Below, one piece after another: positions 45,901 through 58,790 of a DNA stretch of 64,000 nucleotides. The number at the start of each line of letters is the position of its first letter. The stretch's first letter is position 1. The notes under the pieces were generated by a model. That model had not been told where the DNA came from and searched no databases. It worked only from the letters and a program-made list of their open reading frames with translations. The position numbers and the translations under genes were made by a program. Source of the DNA: Sitta carolinensis (Eukaryota; Chordata; Aves; Passeriformes; Sittidae); NCBI GenBank assembly GCA_032173965.1, contig CM063284.1, forward strand, positions 63,300,863-63,364,862. Reading direction: 5' to 3'.

Positions 45901-48900
45901 TAGGTATATAGGTCGAGTGTGCCTGTACTTTGGTGCTGATGGCCCAGCAGGAGTGGACTTTCCCACTCGAGATGGATAGAGATAGCAGTTTACTTGTTTC
46001 CAGCTGTCTTAGAAGGCTTTTTGGTTGGGATGGTGGTGTGTGGGAATGGTGGGTGCCAGGAACAGGCTCCCACTGCCACAGCAAATTACCTGGCTTGCAG
46101 CCAGCTCCTAGCCCTTTAGAGAGATACGCTGGGACAAGGGAGCATCCAAAAAAGTGGGAGATTGAGTTATTCTGGCAGCATGACTTTCCCTTGACTGGCT
46201 GGTACCCCAAGAGATCTGTGGGTGGGTGGGAACTTATTCTGGTACCTGTGTGTGTGCTGCAAAAAAAACTTCTGTAGTTTATGTGCCACTTAAGTCTGAT
46301 GCTTCCAGCATATCCATGTGTATAGGTTTGATGGGGTGGATGGGCATGCTGAGCTGGGTGGCTCCCCTTCATGAAAGTAAGGTCTCATAGCCTGCTGGAG
46401 GGAGGGCTCAGTAGGGAGAAGGATTAGCTGTGGAATTCTTGTTTGGTTTAGTGTTTTGAACTGAATGGTTTCTGCAAACTCCTCTCTTCAAAATATTCAA
46501 AACTTTGTACTTATGCAATGTCTGCCATGAAAAAACCTTCAAGAGTTTTGCAGACATTTAAGTCCTTCTCCCACAAATGTTGGCAGGCAGGAAGGAGTGT
46601 GGCCATGTTTGTGCAAATAAGGAGTTCTGAATGCACAGCAACTTGCTGGGATTGTATGTAAACCAGGCAGGAACGTTTCCTGGACCTGCTTCTTCTTCTT
46701 CTTCCTGGGTTTTTCATTCAGGATCTTCTCCTCCAGCAGTCCCTCTTGGCTGACTCACTTATGCCAGTAGTTCCCTTCTGGGCAGAGCCAGCTGCATATG
46801 CTGGCTTTTGAAATACAAGGTATTTTTCTTCCTTGCACAGTTGACAAGCCATGTTGCAAGTAGCAGACCTGTCATGGCAGTCTTGTTATCCCCTCCCTGT
46901 TCAGCATGCACTGAGATGGAGGATGCTTGGAGGAAATACTTTCTGTTCACTCAGTGCCGCATATTAATCATAAGTGGCAATGTCACAGTAGCTAACAAAT
47001 TAGATGCATCCTCCTTCTACTTCCTCCATGGTTCCTGGAATAGCCTCTGAATGGTGTCTTGTCTCAAACTGTGGTAAATCAGCCCGGAACAAAGGCGTTA
47101 TGAACAGGACTACCCACAGATGTCATGGGAAGAAACGAAGAATTGCAAGGCTTTACTTTTGTGCTATTGTCACAGAACTTCTTCTTTTTCTCTTTTCTTC
47201 GTAAATGATTCAAAGCTCTAAGGAGGGTAACATCCTCTTTTTAAAACCTGCTGTCAAAACAGAAAGGAAATGTACAATGCAAACAAAAAACCAAATTCTG
47301 TTTAGGTAACAATGACCTGTCTAAGTTGTCCACAGTGTGTGGTCCAGAGAGCCAAAGTAGCTTCTGTTTAATTTATAATATGTACGTGCTCTGCAGAGTG
47401 CATCAGGAAAAAGGAAAAGGGAAAAAAAAAGAAAAAAAACACCCTTCTGGAAGAGGGGGGGATTAGAAACAAACTGACAGACTGTTTATTACGCAGTGTA
47501 TAACTTACCAAATGGCTTCATTTTTCTTAGTGGTCCAGACTTGTCACTTCCATTTGGCAAACTCCAACGCAAATTCTGAAAGCAGCTATTATTGGCTTCT
47601 GCCCGAACTGTACTCAGCTCATATAAATTTGGTGTCTGATCTTTTATATTGAGATTAATAAATATTTATTTAAGCAGACCAAATATTGCCAGGTCTTTCC
47701 TACAAAACGTGAATTTGAATGCAGTGCAAGATTTTCAGGTAGGCATGTGATTCCTTAAATATGTATAATTTAGCTTCACACATTTTTACCTTCTTTTTCC
47801 TGCCTCAGTACCTCTCTGTTCTGCAGTACTATATGTAAAATGTGTAGCCAAACATACAGGCAGGGACTGTTATTAGATAATCATGTTAAGAATGTGCAAA
47901 ACTGGGTGGTTTAACATGGAGGAGAACAGACAAAGTAACTCTTGTTCAGCATAGCATGTGCCTTTTTCTTAGTTAGGAGTATTACTCCAGAATATTAGAT
48001 GTATTAAGCGTTTATTTTGTCTTTGTGCAACTTGGACGATCCTGCTGAATTGGTCTAAAGAGCCTTCTTTTAATTCAAATTCATCCTCTCTTATTGATTT
48101 TCTCTACAGAGACCAGCCATTACATAGCATGGTGTCATCATTTTACCAAAAAGCACAGTGTAGAAAAGACTTTCGGGATGCTCTTGGAGGGGCATTGTGC
48201 TTTTGGGTTCTCTCATTCTCTGTCACTTCCAGTTCTCAGATTTAGGATTGGCTCTCATCATTATATGCATGCAGAATTACCTGGGAAGTAAACTTGGCTA
48301 CTACCTAGCAGCCATCTGTGTGGCCAAGCATGGGGCTTTTTGTTCCAAGGGTATTTGGTGTGGCAGGCTGGCAAAATGCCCTGTGAGGGGCCTGCTGCCC
48401 CTGTGTCCATTCAGTCCTGTCTCCTGCAGCCCTCCCCAGTGGCCTGTCCAGTCTTTCTCCTCAGCAGAGATGTTTCCACTGCTTGGTTTAGAAAAAGGAA
48501 GATATGTGTAAAAGAAGTGTGGTGTTGGCAGAGAAACGGGGAAAAATACTCTTAATCTTCACAAGTCATTGAGTATTGAGATGCATTTTGCTTACAGTTT
48601 TCTTTGCCTTCCAGGAGGTTGCAATTAACCCTCTGCCCTTTGCCTAAGGCCATTCCACCTCATTCCAGCCATGTCTTCGAGTGCCTGTTCCTTGAGTATT
48701 GGGCAAATGCAGTGTTGAAGACACCGTTCCTGGAAACACTTCGTGCCTCATGCTCTCTGTAGAGCACCTCAGGTTGGAGCTTGGGAAGGGGCATGCACCA
48801 TCCTCCCTTTCCCAGGCTCCGATCCAGGAGGTATTACACTTTGGTCTCGATGGAGGTTTCAGCAAGTGGTGAATCACATCATTGCTTAATACCTTAAAGC

Positions 48901-50350
48901 TGAAATTTTCTGCTGCCAGTTTTCAGGTATCTGTCAGCCTGGTTGATTGATTCATCTGTCCTGCAGAATGGTTGGAGACATTTATATGATCCTTCCCCAT
49001 GTTACTCTCAGCATTAGGCAGAGAGATTCAGAGTGTACCGAGCAAATTAGTAATTTGCCATTCTTTTTTTATTTCTTGCTTTTAAGATACCTGTCCCATT
49101 GCCTGATAAGGGAATTTATCTGTAACACCAGTTCTCTCTGTATTCATAGTTCTCCTCTTCAGTTATCCCCTGTTGCTTGTGAATTTTCAAAGATTTTCCT
49201 TTGAAGTCCAGGAAAGCTTTTATTTTAAAAATGCTCTGAAGAGCTCAGAAAGGCTGAACCTTATGGTCCACATTCATAGGCTGTTAAAACTTGTCCCTTA
49301 AACCTTATGTAGGAAGATTTTATTTTGATCTTCTGTACACCATTCTCCCCTATATCTGATGATAAGGGAGTCATATTTGTCTTTTTCCTTCAGTTTTTCC
49401 TAAGGGAAAAAAAAAAATAGCTAATGAACCACAACAAAAAAATAGGCCCCAAAACTAAAGTCAAACAGATTTTTCATTTGTTTTGCTTCAGAAAATTGTA
49501 ATAAGAACCTAAATGTATATTGAAACCTCGAAAACATTTTACAATAGTGGGAGGGATATGGAGCCTTCAGTGAAGGCATTTATACTCCTACACCTTCATC
49601 AGTCACCAGTGGAGGGGTAACAAGAAAGCACGCAGCTGTAGATTAAACTCCTCTCTCCTAGTTCTGCAGCTTTAGTCCCACAGGATAGGCTGCCGTTCAA
49701 CACTCTGTAATCACCGGGAGCCTTTTAGGGAGAATGAGACCTCACATTTTGTGTTACTTAAACACAAATCCACCCTCCAAATTTTCTTGACAAGTTTTCT
49801 TTGTGTATTGCAGAGAAACAAAGGGCATAATTCAGTTTTTTCTGTAGATGCTGCCAATTTTCTTTTTCTATACATGCTACCTTAAAGGCAGATTTAGAGG
49901 GAAGACATTTTGGCATCAGTTGGTGTGAGTCAGCGAACCTTTCCATCGATTTACAAGTTCTGACAAAACCTGCTCTTTAGACACTGCATTTGATGCACAC
50001 CAGGGCTCTGGTAAAGTAGATTTCTTTCTGTCTGGCCATCTCTGTCATTAGAAGAACCTGTTGGGAGAAGGAAGTTTTTCTGTTGCTTCAGGACAAAATG
50101 TAAAACTGGCTTCTTTAATTTGTTCCTGTAGATAACATGGAAGTTCAAACTGACGCAGAACATTTCTTCCATTTTCATATCTTCAGTTCTGGGTGAACAT
50201 TGTGTCTTTGAGCAGAGTAGGATTTACATAATCTGGATATTAGGAGAGATGTCAGGTTTTTTATTTTGAATGCGACTTTAAAGAACGGTAATAACAGAAT
50301 GTTCTTTCTTCTATTTCAGAGCTAAAAATATTTATCGCATCTTGGGGATT
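42961..50350. other. Intron 1, no supported gene
   Basis: Several open frames up to 160 codons (45890-46372, minus) with no domain signature. A 13-base direct repeat (ATGTAGTAGAGAA) occurs near 45053 and 45080. A possible but very weak MIR-like stretch lies at about 47306-47365. Nothing else to annotate. Confidence 0.5.
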
Positions 50351-50373
50351 CTTTTTTCTTTTTCTTTTTCTTT

Positions 50374-50405
<32 letters not shown>
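50351..50405. repeat. Pyrimidine tract ending in 30 T
   Basis: A CTTTTT-type repeat (50351-50375) merges into a pure T-run at 50376-50405. Confidence 0.95.
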
Positions 50406-50408
<3 letters not shown>

Positions 50409-51454
50409 GAAATCAGAGTATTTAATCTTTTGGTTGGCAGCACTCCTGGCATTATTGGAGACAATTTGATCAAATATATATTCAGTCTAGGTCAGAAAGG
50501 AGTTTGGTGCAGCATAACAGCTGTTTCCTGCCATTTATTCACTGAATACAGGAGATTGATATACTTTATTGGACCAACACAGCTCTCTATTACAATGTCC
50601 TTTAAGTTACTTTTCACAGAATTTGATTTAAAATATGTAGAACTAATGAAAATGCTTTTGGAACAGAGTATGCATCTAAAACCCTGTAATAATTTATGTT
50701 TCTGGCTGGAATAAAAGCAACTGGCTTGTTTGCTATGACCCATTACTGGCTGCTCCTGTTAAAGACATTCCCCCAGCGGTGGGTAGGATGTGCAAGACCA
50801 GGGAAGCAGACTACGGGAGGAGTGGAAAAAATTTTATATTCTGTCCTCTGAGTCCTGATTTCTTTTGCTAATGCTCGTTGCAAAGGGAGGCTGCAATGTG
50901 ATTACAGAAGATTTGATTCTGTACAAGTATCATTATGAGTTTCTGTATGATTTTGAATTTCTGTTAACCAATGTGCTACTAATGGAGAAACTATCTTTTT
51001 GCTATTAGGAGGAACTGTATGGGCATTACCTTTTTTTTCTCTGGTATGAATAACAGAATTAGGAAAGACTTTCCCTCTCTTTTTTCCCCTGTATTTCTAG
51101 TTGTGCCAACTGGATACATATTCCTTTTAAAATCCCGTTTTCACTGGAAACGTCCATGTTTTGCAACAATTCAGAAACAAATACCCTGCTCTTGCACTTC
51201 TGTGTCTTGGCAGTAATCCTTAGGGACCAGAATGTGGCCTTTCCACTGCTGTAGCTGGGAGCAGATTGGTATAGCTAAGCTTGGTATGGAACTCCAGAGC
51301 TTTGGAGGAGATGCATTGGCTGTCGCTTGGCTGTCTGGCTGCCCAGCCCAGCCACCTTTAATTGTACCACTTAAGTTGGAAAATACTTATCTTTTTCGGG
51401 GTAAACTACATCTCTGGCCATGATAGCAACTTACTCTCCTGTCTCTGACATTTG
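50406..51454. other. Intron 1, no specific feature
   Basis: AT-rich, no recognised exon or repeat. Confidence 0.5.
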
Positions 51455-51610
51455 CTCCCCGTGCAGGTCCGGTGCCTGGGGTGGCAGTAACTGCCCTGGG
51501 CAAGTCTGCTCTGCCGTTCTGGTGTCCGTTGAAAGTCGTAGGTAACGCGCACAGGGTGGATGCAGGGCATGGTGCGCAGTGGCCGTGGTGCTGGTGGCGG
51601 GCAGAGCAGG
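51455..51610. promoter_or_regulatory. Small CpG cluster
   Basis: About ten CpGs in 155 bases, including AACGCGC near 51544, in otherwise CpG-poor intron. Open frames cross it on both strands but show no domain. Candidate unmethylated regulatory element. Confidence 0.25.
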
Positions 51611-52199
51611 AGTGTGTATTGTTATGGAGAGCTGTGTGCACCTTTTCACACTAGTTCTTTTCACTATATTGTGAATTATAGGGAGTTGGAAAGGGGAGAA
51701 GAAGTAGCAATTCTCATACCACGATGGTGTCGTGATCATCCCAAAACAGAGCTGTGCTTTCCTTTGCTTTTAGAAAGCCTGGGCCCTTGCTGGTGCAGGT
51801 GGATTTGAGGAAAATGTGTGTGTGGGTTTGAGAGCTGGACTTGGCTTAGTCTGAATCTTAAAACTTTCTGTTTTAAATTTAAAGTACTGACCCTCAATAA
51901 TCAGCCTTTTAGGTTTTTCTTGAACTAATAGAAAGAATAAATCAATTATAGCAAATTTAAAAGAAGACCAGGACTACCATGCACATTAGCCAGACACAGT
52001 GCTTCTTTCTCTGCTGACTCTAAAAGCAGTGTTTTCCTTTCCCATGGTAGAACTAGATTTGTAGCATTGGCTCCAAGTTTCTATTGTATGCCTTTCAATT
52101 TTTAAGCAATTTGTTTACACCACAAGTCTGTTTCTGGAGCAGCTTGCATGGCAGAGTGGGAGACTTTTTTTATGGAAAGGTATGAGCTGACATTCCTTT

Positions 52200-52300
52200 C
52201 TACATGCTGTGAGGTATGGAAATATAATTATTGGTGTTTACAGAGGAGGAAGTGGAAGCACAGAGCTGTACTGTGTGAGACTGGCCAGGGCCAGGCTCAG
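52200..52300 (-). mobile_element. MIR-like ancient SINE relic
   Basis: On the + strand the segment reads 'TGTGAGGTATGGAAATATAA', 'TTATTGGTGTTTACAGAGGA' and 'GGAAGTGGAAGCACAGAGCT', matching in order the reverse complement of the MIR 3' half (tatgaggtaggtactattat, ttatccccattttacagatg, ggaaactgaggcacagagag). Like the copy at 10890 it is minus-oriented and highly diverged. Boundaries are approximate. Confidence 0.6.
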
Positions 52301-54797
52301 ATGAGAAACACCAGCCTCCCGTACCCCTCTCCTGCCCTTGGGAATGGCTTGGCATGTCATGCTGCCTTGGTGGGGAGATGGAGGTAGGGTGAATACAAAG
52401 GTGACAGAGTACATTTGGTCAGAAATTACTATTGTTCAGAATCAGTGGCATAATTTATTTAATGCATTATTTCAGTTCAGTTTAGGTCCCATTTTCTTTT
52501 TGCAAAGGCACTACAGAGGAAGTTAGTAGATGTGCAAGATTGCATCGTTGCTGCTTCAAACCAAATTTACCAGAACACAAAGGCGCCACCCCTGTTTTAA
52601 AAATCTGTGTCCATAGGGTTTTTCATGTTCAAACAGTTACTAACTTTAATACTGAGAAACCTCAGCCTGAAAGGAAACCTTTTTATAGTTGCCATGTGAA
52701 GGAATATAAATAGATCTGTAGATCGAAGGCCTCTTTCATCCCCTGTCTAGAGCAGCCAGGACAGCCGCTGCTTGTGCTGTGGGGCTGGTGGGTTTTCAAA
52801 TTCCTTGGAATCTGCAGAAGCCAATTAAGGGAAAAGTGGTTGGTGCTTTAAAGTACAATGTGATGTTTAAGTTTTCAAATGCCTGCTTCCTTCTTCCCTA
52901 ACACTTTTTTTTTGGTGTGTTTAGTGAACAAGTCCAGCACTTTCAACAGATTCATCACCATTGTCCTATTTTTGTTTTGCCTTTTTTTTTTTAGTGGAAA
53001 CTGTGACTCATAAAATATTTTAATCCCTCTTATTGAGCATCATTAAAATGAAGATTGTTCCCCAACCGTGTGTTTTTGATTTAAGAACCCTTCATACTGT
53101 GAGTGCTGTCTGCATTGAAGAATGACATATAATAAGTTGATGAAATTAGAAGTTTTATAAGACACTGTAGTCATAACTTTTTCTTAAGTAAAGTAAAATA
53201 CTTTGTGATTTCTAATTCTCTTTGCTTTTATACATGCAGGCACATCTTACTTGACAATATATGAAGCACATTAAACTGCTACTTAAGGTAGAAAAGGGGA
53301 TGAGAAAAACAAATTGCATGTTCGAAAAGTAAGATTATCTTTTGAAAAGTGTCCAGTGCTTACAAGCAGATGTAACTCAGGGTGAGGAAAAGGTATTTCT
53401 GGAGGACCGTGGGGATGCTGCTTAGTCCCTCTGCCTAATGTATTCTGCTTAAAAGGGGACAGTTGAGAATCCAGCTCTTAACATATATTCAGTTGGTGTG
53501 ATGTCGGATCATGGGCTGGGACGGGGTTGGTGGCTTTGGGCTTTGGTGCCATGTCCCAACGTTTGGCCAGAAGCCTGCGTTGGGCTGGCCCTGCTTTTGG
53601 GCACAGGTTTGTGCCCTCAGTCTTTGAATTCCTGCTTTGCTGGGAGAGGAGAGTGGTGTGCACATGGCTTGTTAACACCTGCATGCTGTATTTTGGGAAA
53701 TTTCTTTCACTGTTTCTTTCAGGGGTCTACTTAGCATGCATGTGTCATCCTTCTGTCCTTCCCTTATGGGTCGTGTTGCTTAACTGTGATGGGCATAATA
53801 GTAGCCCTAAATTTTTAAATACAGGTTGTGAAAAACTGAAAACAAAAAAGAACCACAAAAAAGATGAGGGGGAAAGGAGGAGCAAATAAAGCAGATGTTA
53901 GCAGCATCCTGTGCGTTTACCCAACACTTAATTTTTAAAGGGTTTTTGCCTTGCCCATAAATGCCTCTTCCCTTGAAGAGAACTACTTTAGAAGCTACAC
54001 ACTCATGAGTACCAGACACATCACTGGGAAATGAAGATAGACCATAAAATGAAAATGCAAAACAGCATAAATCCTTCAAGTTACTAATTAAAAAATGCCA
54101 GGCGAGTTTTATTTTTTCTTTACCTTTTCATGCACTACTATTTCACATGCAGCATGGTTTAGATGGAGAAATTTTACTTAATTTCTTTAAAAGTGTTCCA
54201 TGTGAGGCTTCGTGGCTCACCATGGTTATAAACTCATAAAGGGTAGAGGTTTCTTTCGGAAACCATGCAATTTAAAAGGCAACTGGGCGGGAGGTAGGAA
54301 ACAATGCCGAGTGGGATGCCTAAATTGCTCAGGATGTTGTAAATAGAGCTGCTTCCTTTTGATCTTGTGAAGGGCCGCAGAGATGCCTTTGCTTTGACCA
54401 AAGGATGTTGGAAGCAAGTGGCAAGAAATCACCCACCTTCCATCCTGTTTTCCACGGCTATTACTTGGCTTAGGGCTGGTGTTATTAAGGAGGTGTAAGG
54501 AAGCAGCTCAGACAAGGCTTCCCTTTAGGGTCTTGTTGCCGCTGGAGAGTTAGAGAGCGTGTTTGTTTCTGGTCTGTTCAGATGTTTTATGGCAGCCTGT
54601 TGTTGCTTGCTGCCTGCTGAGGCTGGCTACTGGCTCTCATTAGGTGCAACATCAGGCTGCTGCTTAGGAAGGAAGAAAGGGAATGAAATGAAATAGAAAT
54701 GAATGAACATGAATGAAAAATTAATATTGCGAGATTGCCTGTATGTTGTGCAGAGAAGAATGTAACTTGCATAGCTGAAGAAGGGAACACTTATGTG
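52301..54797. other. Intron 1, no specific feature
   Basis: AT-rich intron. A 120-codon frame at 53527-53889 has no domain signature. A GAAAT/GAATGAA simple-sequence patch lies at about 54680-54722. Confidence 0.5.
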
Positions 54798-54842
54798 TAT
54801 ATATATTTACATCTATATAATATTTACATCTATATATATAAT
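54798..54842. repeat. AT-rich tandem repeat (ATATTTACATCTATAT)
   Basis: Two near-identical copies of a 16-20 base unit built from TATAT and TTACATC, ending in (TA)5. Confidence 0.75.
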
Positions 54843-54892
54843 GACAAAATATAATACATGCACAGAATTAGTTTTTTAAAAACTAAATTTCC

Positions 54893-54912
54893 TTTTTTTT
54901 TTTTTTTTTTTA
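54893..54912. repeat. Poly-T tract (20 T)
   Basis: A pure T-run just downstream of the AT-rich repeat. Confidence 0.95.
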
Positions 54913-56934
54913 AATAAGGATTAAGACAGAGGCAATGTTTCAAGGATGTAAGTTGACTGAAGCCTGAGAGACAGAGGCATCTCTGGGTTTTGGTGAAGAA
55001 ATTTAGTGATGAACAATGAGGCCCTGTCTCAGCATGCTGCTGCCTGCGGTGCACCGGGGAGGCAGAAGTGGCTTTCTAATGTCACCCATATATACAGTAT
55101 GCCTTGCCCTGTGTGGAAACTGTGGCTTCTGCACTCTCGTGTGCCAGTCCTTGCATCTTCAGCTTCCTGTCCCACTGGAGGAGAGCACCATCAATAAGTA
55201 TAAGGATCTTGCTGCTGGATGGTTATCTTGCCTTATATCACAGCAGTTTGAAACCACAGCCTGTGTCTCCTCTGACCAGCAAAGGCAGCCAATTTTGCTT
55301 GAACCAGCATTAGCTGGAGACAAGCAGCTTCTCAAAATGCAGTGCTGCAATCGTTCAAAGATGCTTTTAATTCTCATAAATTGGAATTGCTGTCTCTTGC
55401 CTTACACAGTACAATGTCAACGCTGGTAGTTGGACAGTTAGTTGTTTGAATATTTTTTATATACAAGACATTTCCTGCATTATTTAGGAAACTGGATATA
55501 GGGGAATTAGTTTATGAAAAAAAAATCTCTTCCTGTAGAGATAATATCTCATGTCTTTACAGCAAATATAGTCAACTGGTTTCTTAAACATTGCTGGTTA
55601 TTTACAGAAGCAATCTTTTCAAGTATCAGAGAGGCTGTCTACTAGAAGACCTGATGCTACCCTGCACTAAATTCCAGTGAAGTTTGGAACAGAAAATATT
55701 TTCAAGAATTTACTATAAAGATACATATTGTGTGTGAATAATTACATTTGAATAATAATAATAATGTTTTTTGCAGGGTACTGTATTTTAACTTGTCTAG
55801 AGTCCATTATAGTGCAGTTCATAAACAAGATAGAACTATGTGGCTAATAACATGAAATGATTCCTACTTTGATCTAATTAGAAGCCTGTCTCGAGCTGGT
55901 GGTTTAGATCTTCATCAGAGGAGAGGAGGATGTCGGAAATAAGTCCTTTGGAGTGTTTTTCTCTTGGCAATTAGCCACAGGAGCTCCACTGTTACTTTTT
56001 GCTCGGATCAGATGAGGTCAGTGGCATGAGCTTCCTTCATGAGATCTTTCTTAGAAGCAGCAGCAGATGGTAATTGTGAACATCTCCATCCTGCAGGTCT
56101 GTGTCCCAACAGCAGCCACGGGCTACAGTCTAGAACCTTGGAGGGAGGAGTAGGAAAATTAGATAAAGGACACTGGGGCTTCTGAGGAAAATAGGGGTTT
56201 GACCATATTGCTCTGCCTTTAGATAAATATTAATACCTTTCAGAAAGTTGTGATGGTGGTGGTAAAAGAACAAGACTCTTGCATGAGTGGGAGGCCTGCC
56301 TGCTTTAGGATTAAGATCACAGTAGCAAGCACCTGAAATTCAGCTTAGTTTCTACTGTGCCATTTTAAGAAAAACAAAACTACTTCAATGTTGATTAAAA
56401 AAATGAATGCATTAAAAGCAGTGCCTCCATGCCTGTACACAAATATACAACTGCAAGCCTTTTTTCTTCTCCCTCACGATGAATTTCCACTATGTTTATG
56501 AATAAAAAAGAATTATTTATATCTGTAATCTTAATGGTGAATTTGTATGTAGAATATTCCCTTGAAATGTCTGTAGGAGTTCCCATAGCACCAGGGTCTT
56601 TATGAGGGATCCTGATCAGATGAATGAGCCACTGTCATCGCTGGCAAATTTATTTGTTCAGTTTTTATAGTGGTGTAACCCATTGACTTCAATCTCTCTA
56701 GAATAAACAGTAGAAATGAGAAAATTGTATATTTGATAATGGACTATTGATGGAGCAGCTTTAACCCTGCGACCTATCATGCAGTTTCTGCTACTCAGTA
56801 TAATTAAATTGCCTTGTCAAGAGAGGAAATAGTCTTATTTAAAAATAATTCTCAAATATGCAAATACTTTATGTATTAGTAAACAGTGAATTTCATGAGT
56901 ATGTCTAAAATTGTTTGATTTGTTAAGGTTTTTT
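54913..56934. other. Intron 1, no specific feature
   Basis: A 137-codon frame (55016-55429) has no recognisable domain and overlaps others. A short (AAT)n lies at about 55752-55765. Confidence 0.5.
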
Positions 56935-56947
56935 GGGGGGGGGGGGG
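56935..56947 (+). repeat. Poly-G run (13 G)
   Basis: An uninterrupted run of 13 G preceded by six T and followed by CTTGGGG. Long G-runs are rare and unstable; length may be uncertain in assembly. Confidence 0.85.
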
Positions 56948-58486
56948 CTTGGGGTATTTTTGTTGAAGATCCTGATTGAACTAGAATGAGCCCATCTGTT
57001 GAGTCCTTCCCTCCCAAATTAAAGTGCATTTCACGACAAGAGTGAGTTAAGTGTTCTAACTTCAAAAGCCAGAGGGTTTTAGTTGTGTGGTGCTTTCTGG
57101 AGCTGAGACATAATAATCAGAGTTCTTGCCTCACTGTCTTCTCAAAATGGAGCTGGAGACAGGCATTTGGATTTGAATTCCAGCATATCCTCTAAGTTGA
57201 TACATTTCTGTCCAGTTAGATTGCGCTCATGGTTTTATTGGCCTTTATTCCTTCTCTTCCCGAAGAGAGATGTGCCCTGCTGCAGTGGATCAGGAGAGGA
57301 TCCTGGAGTTAAGTGCAACAGATGTGCCCTGGGATGCAGGAGAGGATAGCAAAGAAGCCGCTGAGGTTTTACTGAGAGAATTCTTCAGACGTGGCACTCA
57401 CCCTTGAAACTTGGTACACCTTAACAAGGTTTTTCTGGGTAGAGGCAAAATCACTTAGTGTGCATACAGTTTCAACTGTATTTGCATGGTATTTGTGTGA
57501 ATGTTTTTAGAATCTTCTGGATCCCAAAACTATACACTTGTGTGGGGAAATCAGATCTCATTTTGAAAACAGCATTACTTGATTTTGTGGTTGTAGAGGG
57601 AAGTTTGTCAACTCTGTGGCTTAACAAAAAGGTGGAAAAAACAACACACATACACAGAGCAGAGCCCAGAATATTTTCAGTTTTTCGGTTTTGTGAAATC
57701 TAGAGATACAGTATTAGTTTGTGAACCTTGTGCATAGTTAAGGAATCCTTTGAACAGGTGAACTGGTATAATGAAATAACATTTAAGAAAAAAAAGCAGA
57801 GAAATTCACCAAAGAAGAGAAATGTACAATAATATCTCAGTGAGGCAATAAAATGTCTTCAGTCTTTCAGTACATTGATGCTGATGGCTAAAGATAATCT
57901 AACACTTGTTGCTGAGGAGTGTGGTTTTCTGATGAGCTGATTTTTTAAGAAATGGGGATATGAAATACTTAGAGGATATTGTCTTCTGTTTCTGAAAGGA
58001 AAGATACCATCTCACTCATATAGGCTGGTTGAAATTTTAATTAAACTCGAGCCAAAAAGCATTGCTGAACAGACAAAAGCAAATTCATTTAGAGTCTGAA
58101 GAGACTGAGGATGGGGGATTTCTATGTGAGAAAGATAAGGAAACATTATTTAATATGTTCATGCCATGTCTGTAGTAGAAATATTTCTATGCCAAAATAT
58201 TTCAGTAAAAATCTCGTTTCAATTGGGGTGTCCTAGTCAGGGATGTAGAATGCAAAAGAGTGGAAGGTAGGGAAGGATCACGGTCGCTACAGGAAGGGAA
58301 ATACTCATGAAGGGGAGAAGAGTAATTGTGCTCCTCCTCTCATGCCTTGGTTTTCCTCCTTGCTTTCCGGCTGACTGAGTTGGCAGATGCGTACAAGCAA
58401 ATGGTCTTTAATTTTTGTTTTGGCGGTCCTCCTCCTCTACCCACAGCTTTTTGTCATAGATGGCTCTGGCCTCTGATGGTTACTGC
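56948..58486. other. Intron 1, no specific feature
   Basis: AT-rich intron without recognised exon or repeat. Confidence 0.5.
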
Positions 58487-58577
58487 AAGGCGTGCTCTGG
58501 GAAGGGGAGCGCAGCGGCTGGCGCTGGCCAGGCTCAGTGGAGCACAGGACGGAGCGTGGTGGCTGCGAGAGCGTTAG
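58487..58577. promoter_or_regulatory. Small CpG cluster
   Basis: Eight CpGs in about 90 bases (AAGGCGTG to GAGCGTTAG), isolated in CpG-poor intron and only 155 bases upstream of the 59-T tract. It could be a small regulatory element or the GC-rich remnant of an unrecognised insertion. Confidence 0.25.
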
Positions 58578-58730
58578 AGGGATAACTGACAGCATGCCTG
58601 CTCCAGTACAGAGAACAACGTTTAGGCATGGTTGCGATGATGTGTTGAAGTAAACTCTGTTATGATTATGCTGCTACATTCTTGGCAGGCTTACCGTAAA
58701 CCATAGTGTGCTTTTTTGGTGTGTACGTGG

Positions 58731-58731
<1 letters not shown>

Positions 58732-58790
<59 letters not shown>
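58732..58790. repeat. Very long poly-T tract (59 T)
   Basis: Fifty-nine consecutive T, by far the longest homopolymer in the window, flanked by GTACGTGGC and CTTTCGTATG. On the minus strand it would be the A-tail of a retroposon, but the sequence preceding it on that strand (58791 onward) resembles no CR1 or processed gene I recognise, and no target-site duplication is evident. The exact length is likely to vary between individuals and assemblies. Confidence 0.95.

Noticed and set aside
45890..46372. 160-codon minus-strand frame
   Set aside because: His/Ser/Pro-rich without any domain, overlapped by a 115-codon frame on the other strand; likely chance.
47306..47365. Weak minus-strand MIR-like similarity
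   Set aside because: Scattered matches only, not distinguishable from chance without a profile search.
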